From the NCBI GenBank assembly GCA_949126835.1, contig OX421492.1, forward strand, positions 45,839,498 to 45,903,497: a stretch of 64,000 nt of DNA. The letters run 5' to 3'. Position 1 is the first letter of the stretch; every line of letters begins with the position of its first letter. Under the pieces are notes generated by a model. The model saw only the letters and a program-made list of their open reading frames with translations, made no database searches and had not been told where the DNA came from. The DNA is from Anisus vortex. Its lineage: Eukaryota; Mollusca; Gastropoda; Planorbidae. A program made the translations under genes and the position numbers. Of the stretch, positions 60,053 to 64,000 are shown in pieces.

Positions 60053-60498
60053 TGAATATTTCAAAGTATAGTTTCTCTTTATGACATGTACAATATTCAT
60101 TGTGGTATTTTCTTATATGTTATTAGAATCTAGCATTTCATTCTTAGTTTGTATAAAAAATTAAACTCTTTAAAAAAAAGTTGGAAAAAAAAGCATTATG
60201 TCAATTGAAAGAATACTTTAAAAAAATGGGGGGTGGCATTCTAACAGTAACAGATTTTTTAAAAACCTTTACCATTAATTCTCAATTAGTTCAATGTTTA
60301 ATTGTTTAACAGTTTAACAAATTTTAATAACTAATCTGCATTGTGTATACAAAAGAATGTTATGTATTTCTGTTTAAAACGTGAGTGTATATTTATTTGT
60401 ACTGTTATTTCTGGAACTATTTACTTGTATTATGAATTTACTTTGTTTTCACATGTGTAATTAAAATGATGGACTCCTGTATATTTAATTTATTTAGT

Positions 60499-60827
60499 AA
60501 TAAAATGATTGTTTCATTTACTAATAGAATTTTATATAATTAAAAATGTATACTTTTATCTAGGTTAAAAGAGTTGACATTCCAAATTTATTTCTTTTCT
60601 TTAGTAAGCTGACTACAGTATTTATTTGTTGTCTGTGTCTAATTTTTTTTTCTCTCCTTTTGTTGGTTATTTCTTTATTATGTACATACATTCATGTGTA
60701 ATATAGTAATCATTAGCATTGACACTATTGTGATAATAAGCCAGAAATAAAAATGTAAGCAAGACTGTTCACTTTGTTGTATTTACTCATAGTTTTTTTT
60801 AACTCAATGCACTGAAGGTTTAATAAA
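60499..60827 (+). terminator. V-ATPase subunit e polyadenylation signals
   Basis: AATAAA at 60499-60504, 60746-60751 and 60822-60827, all downstream of the stop at 60052. Several would give 3'UTRs of about 0.45-0.8 kb. Confidence 0.5.
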
Positions 60828-60911
60828 AACATCATGTAGTAGCAGTGTCTCACTTTCAGAACATTTTGGTCCATTGGGTCAAGTGAAGCATCATTCAACA
60901 GTATCCTAGGT

Positions 60912-62166
60912 CAGAGATTGGCAACCTAAGGCACACGTGCCAAAGTTGGCATGCAGAGCGATTTTCAATGGCACACAAGAGACCTCCAAGAGGTGTTTTA
61001 TTATTATTATTGATGAAAACAAAAACTATATTTTCCAGTAATATTTATATTACACAACATCTAACTATATGTACTTCCCTTTACAAAAGCATATATTAAG
61101 ATAGATAGTTGGGCTTTTTCAGAAGTGGATTTTCAAGAATTTTTTTCATACCTATTCAATCATAACTGGTTTAATCTTGCTACGACCTTCTTAGATGAAG
61201 ATAATTTTTTTATTAAGTGAGGGATATTGGCGATTTTAAAACGTTGCCACTTAAATTTTAAACATTTAATAAAATGTGCCAAATTGTTTAAGAGATAAAC
61301 TCCTTAAGGTTTAATGGACAAATAATTAATGCCGGAAATGTTTATTTACAACTGTTTAACGAAAATTAATTTTGTACCTCTAATAATTAATTCTTGTAAT
61401 GAATACCACAACGCTAGTTTATGTAAAGAAATAATAATTATTCAGTAATATTTGTTTGGCATCACTATTGAATCAAATTAAGAATCTTTATTTTAATTAA
61501 AGGGAGATAATTAGCTACTTTTATTTTTAATTTCCGCTAATATTTCTAATATTATGTTTTTTTATTTTTATTTTATAAAAGACTAAATGGTATAAAACTT
61601 GTAACTTTATAATGACCAAACTGTCAGTTGTAAAATTATTGTTGAAAATTATATAAATATTATATGACTAATATAATATATTCAGATTATCTGAACATTA
61701 CTTACATTAGCTACCCAGTTTGTATGATTACTTTGTATCAATTCGGCTAAATGACAATGATTGGCTGTATCACAGTCATATCTGACTTTAATTAAAGCAC
61801 ATCTCAGTTAAACTGAGAATAAAATAATATAATCAATATTAGCAGTTGATAGATATGTATCTTGACTATTCTTGACAACTAAGCTTAAATGATAACCTTT
61901 ACAAAATAATTTTTTAATGTGAAAGTTTGCTAATAAAACAGATGATAATCACATACACATTATTTGTAGAAAATTAAATATAAAACACCTCAACGATTTT
62001 CTATCCTTTTTTTTTTTTTTGGCCTTTGCCTAGCTACGGATTACCTACTTGTCTTGTAAGAAAACAAGTATAATAGAGCAGGTTGACTTTTAGGCTGTTA
62101 TTGGCACACTGAATGATTTAGAAATCCTAGCTTGGCACACTATTAGCAAAAGGTTGCCGACTCCTG
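60912..62166. mobile_element. non-autonomous hAT element, 1.26 kb
   Basis: Starts CAGAGATTGGCAACC and ends, inverted, CAGGAGTCGGCAACC. Flanks TCCTAGGT (60904-60911) and TTCTAGGT (62167-62174) form an 8-bp duplication with one mismatch. Subterminal CAAAGTTGGCATGCAGAGCG and GCTTGGCACACTATTAGC match the element at 15349-16554 throughout its length. Confidence 0.9.
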
Positions 62167-62211
62167 TTCTAGGTTAGGCTACTTCATATAAGATTATTGT
62201 TCGGCTAGCCC

Positions 62212-62345
62212 AATGACCCAGCCAGCTGCCGTCACTTTTTTGTCAGGTGCCCATTAGAACTGAGTACATATAGGGACATTGGCCAGACCAAGGGATTGAT
62301 TAATCCCTGAATTAAAAGCCCTATTTGAACCGGATACTTTCGAAA
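62212..62345 (-). mobile_element. diverged SINE relic
   Basis: The minus strand holds a B-box-like GGTTCAAATAGGG (near 62323-62335) followed by a body reading TGTCCCTATATGTACTCAG and GGGCACCTGAC, an eroded version of the SINE family body. No target repeat found. Confidence 0.5.
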
Positions 62346-62850
62346 TGAAAAACTAAATGCCAGATCAAATTTGTCCTAATATTTTAGTTGTATAATAATA
62401 GCTTTTTATAACATTTATTGTTTAAATGTATACTGGTACTGGTAGTGAATATAATTTTTTAATCTACAAATAACAACCTATAAAGTAGGCCTAATAATGA
62501 AAATGATTAACAAGTTTAGAAATGATTAATTAGTTATCTTTATTAATACTAGCACTAGAATTAGAAAGGTTTTTAGGGTTCAATGCAGCATCGAGGATGT
62601 GTTCTAATAAATATTATTTTTATGAACCTTTTTTTTGTCAGTTAAACAGCATACCCGGTATATTTTTTAGCATTTTATGAAATTATGGATATGAAGATTA
62701 AGATAAAATAGCAATTATTTTTTACTCAGACAGTTTTCGCTACTAAGCCTAATATGCATCTCTGGACACTCTAATCGAGCAATTTAGCAGCTCAGATACA
62801 ACGAATTGATGTTTTCTAAATAGCAGAAAAGACTTTTATTAACTCATGCC
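62346..62850. other. no feature recognised
   Basis: AT-rich intergenic sequence. Confidence 0.3.
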
Positions 62851-62866
62851 TACTCAACTATACAAT

Positions 62867-63115
62867 GGGGCATAGTGGTCTAGAGGCTTTGTTTAACTGG
62901 TGCATAGAAAGTCCCAGGTTTATATCGTGGTGAAAGCTACGAGTTTTTCCCAGGGTGTCAAGCTTTGATGGTGATGGATACGTGACATTAGTTGGCAAAA
63001 AGTAAAGGTGTTGGCCATAAGAAATCCTCTATTATGTGACTGCCATGGAACTTGTCAATGTTGCTTCACAGGTTTTATGGGTCAAAATTGTATAATGAAG
63101 ATACTTGATTATACT
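62867..63115 (+). mobile_element. tRNA-derived SINE, diverged
   Basis: Head GGGGCATAGTGGTCTAGAGG, degraded B box AGGTTTATATC, body CCAGGGTGTCAAGC and GATGGTGATGGATACGTGAC, tail TTGCTTCACAGGTTTTATGG. Flanked by TACTCAACTATACAAT (62851-62866) and the same with one change (63116-63131). Confidence 0.8.
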
Positions 63116-63131
63116 TACTCAACCATACAAT

Positions 63132-63880
63132 CTTTAGCACTTATTGGGTCAACTGATAATTTGATAAGACTAAAAGGAGTGTAAGCAGATCTCTTACCAA
63201 TACACAAGGTAGTGAGTAAAACTTATTAACAATTGGGGCCAAATTAATTTTCAAACTACACTTAACAATGTACAAAGGTTTATTAAATGCATACATAATT
63301 TCGTGAGCATTTCTTCCTAGTAATGCAGTAGTTTAAATTAGTGGTAACTGCCATTATAAAGATATATATGTAGGTCGGTGACTTAAATTAATAGTGTGAT
63401 TAATTGCTTTGTACTGTACGAGTGTTTCGTTTGGATGTGTTTAAGTTTCTGTGCTCTGTGGGTGCTATGATTTGTGAGAATGTAAGTAATTGACTTTTTA
63501 TGTAAATATATTTTATTATTTGTAATATAGATATAGACTTGGGGGACTGTTTGGTATAAAAATGATGTATGTAAATATTGTTTTGTATTTTGTGAAAGCC
63601 CTGAAACGAGGTTAAGCGGCTAGGCCTTGCGTCATTTTTCGGAATTCTTTTTCTGATTATTTTTAATTGGGGTTTCGTTAGTGTAGTTTAATTAAAGTAA
63701 TAGGTAGAATTTTTATTGTAGTTTAATTTAATATAGGGTTGTACATAAGGTAAATTTGTAGATATTTAGCAATAGGAGATTTAGAATAATATTTAGCACA
63801 GATTGACCGGAAATAAGGCAATGTTAGGGTAGTTAAAAAAGGAATTTCTGGTTAGAGGTCAGAGACGTTCGGTCAGCGTC
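63132..63880. other. spacer upstream of a TATA box
   Basis: AT-rich, becoming less so after 63590 (GCCCTGAAACGAGG, GGCTAGGCCTTGCGTCA). The composition would suit a promoter region or an LTR. No paired LTR is visible because the window ends. Confidence 0.35.
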
Positions 63881-64000
63881 TATAAATAGAACAATTAATC
63901 AATCACTTCCGTCTGAAATGGCCCATGGTGGGTGGAAGATGGAAGGTCCTAGTCTGTGCAACTTCGGAAAACCCAAAGTGACCCTAAGGTCTAAGGCTAA
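63881..64000 (+). promoter_or_regulatory. TATA box followed by an ORF open to the window end
   Basis: TATAAATA at 63881-63888 sits 30 bp ahead of a plausible start site. An ATG at 63918 (context CTGAAATGGC) opens a frame that stays open for 27 codons to the edge, beginning MAHGGWKMEGPSLCNFGKPK. I do not recognise it. It may be the first exon of a gene or the leader of an LTR retrotransposon. Confidence 0.35.

Overview
This is nuclear DNA from an animal. It is AT-rich, has genes split by GT-AG introns, and is packed with degraded LINEs, hAT and Mutator-like DNA transposons, tRNA-derived SINEs and minisatellites. The repeat mix (Rex1/Babar-type LINEs, hAT-Charlie relatives, tRNA-SINEs) and the abundance of TAGGCCTA-type words suggest a marine invertebrate, possibly a mollusc or other lophotrochozoan or an echinoderm. 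The sequence alone does not settle the phylum.

Two genes are clear and stand head to head, with 637 bp between their start codons. On the minus strand, PYROXD2 (FAD-dependent pyridine nucleotide-disulfide oxidoreductase domain protein 2) runs from 53280 down to 25052 in 16 coding exons. All exons join in frame to give 572 codons plus stop. On the plus strand, the V-type proton ATPase subunit e gene (ATP6V0E-like) runs from 53918 to 60052 in four exons encoding 92 residues. At the left edge two small minus-strand exons (2817-2890, 2364-2408) join in frame into a proline-rich segment of an unidentified gene. At the right edge a consensus TATA box (63881) precedes an ORF open to the window end; it could be a gene start or an LTR.

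Region 1-24900 is a transposon graveyard. It holds a Rex1-type LINE, three copies of one LINE 3' segment each split by a different DNA transposon, several hAT elements with 8-bp target duplications, a frameshifted hAT-Charlie transposase inside a larger hAT-bounded block, and a 3.3-kb Mutator-like element with 9-bp target duplications. The long PYROXD2 introns hold a 3.36-kb APE-type LINE with a 15-bp target duplication, six minisatellites or tandem duplications, further hAT elements and a 1,426-bp tandem duplication. The V-ATPase introns hold a TIR element carrying NRF1-like motifs, a SINE and another TIR element.

The most unusual signal is a pair of elements (51510-52661 and 54509-55404). 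They share asymmetric termini (GGNNAGCGTTATTC at one end, CNNAGTGRTTATTC at the other), 9-bp target duplications and hairpin-rich subterminal arrays. One of them carries an internal segment of an unrelated TIR family found at 7376-8582. All boundaries were read by eye; alignments and database searches were not run.
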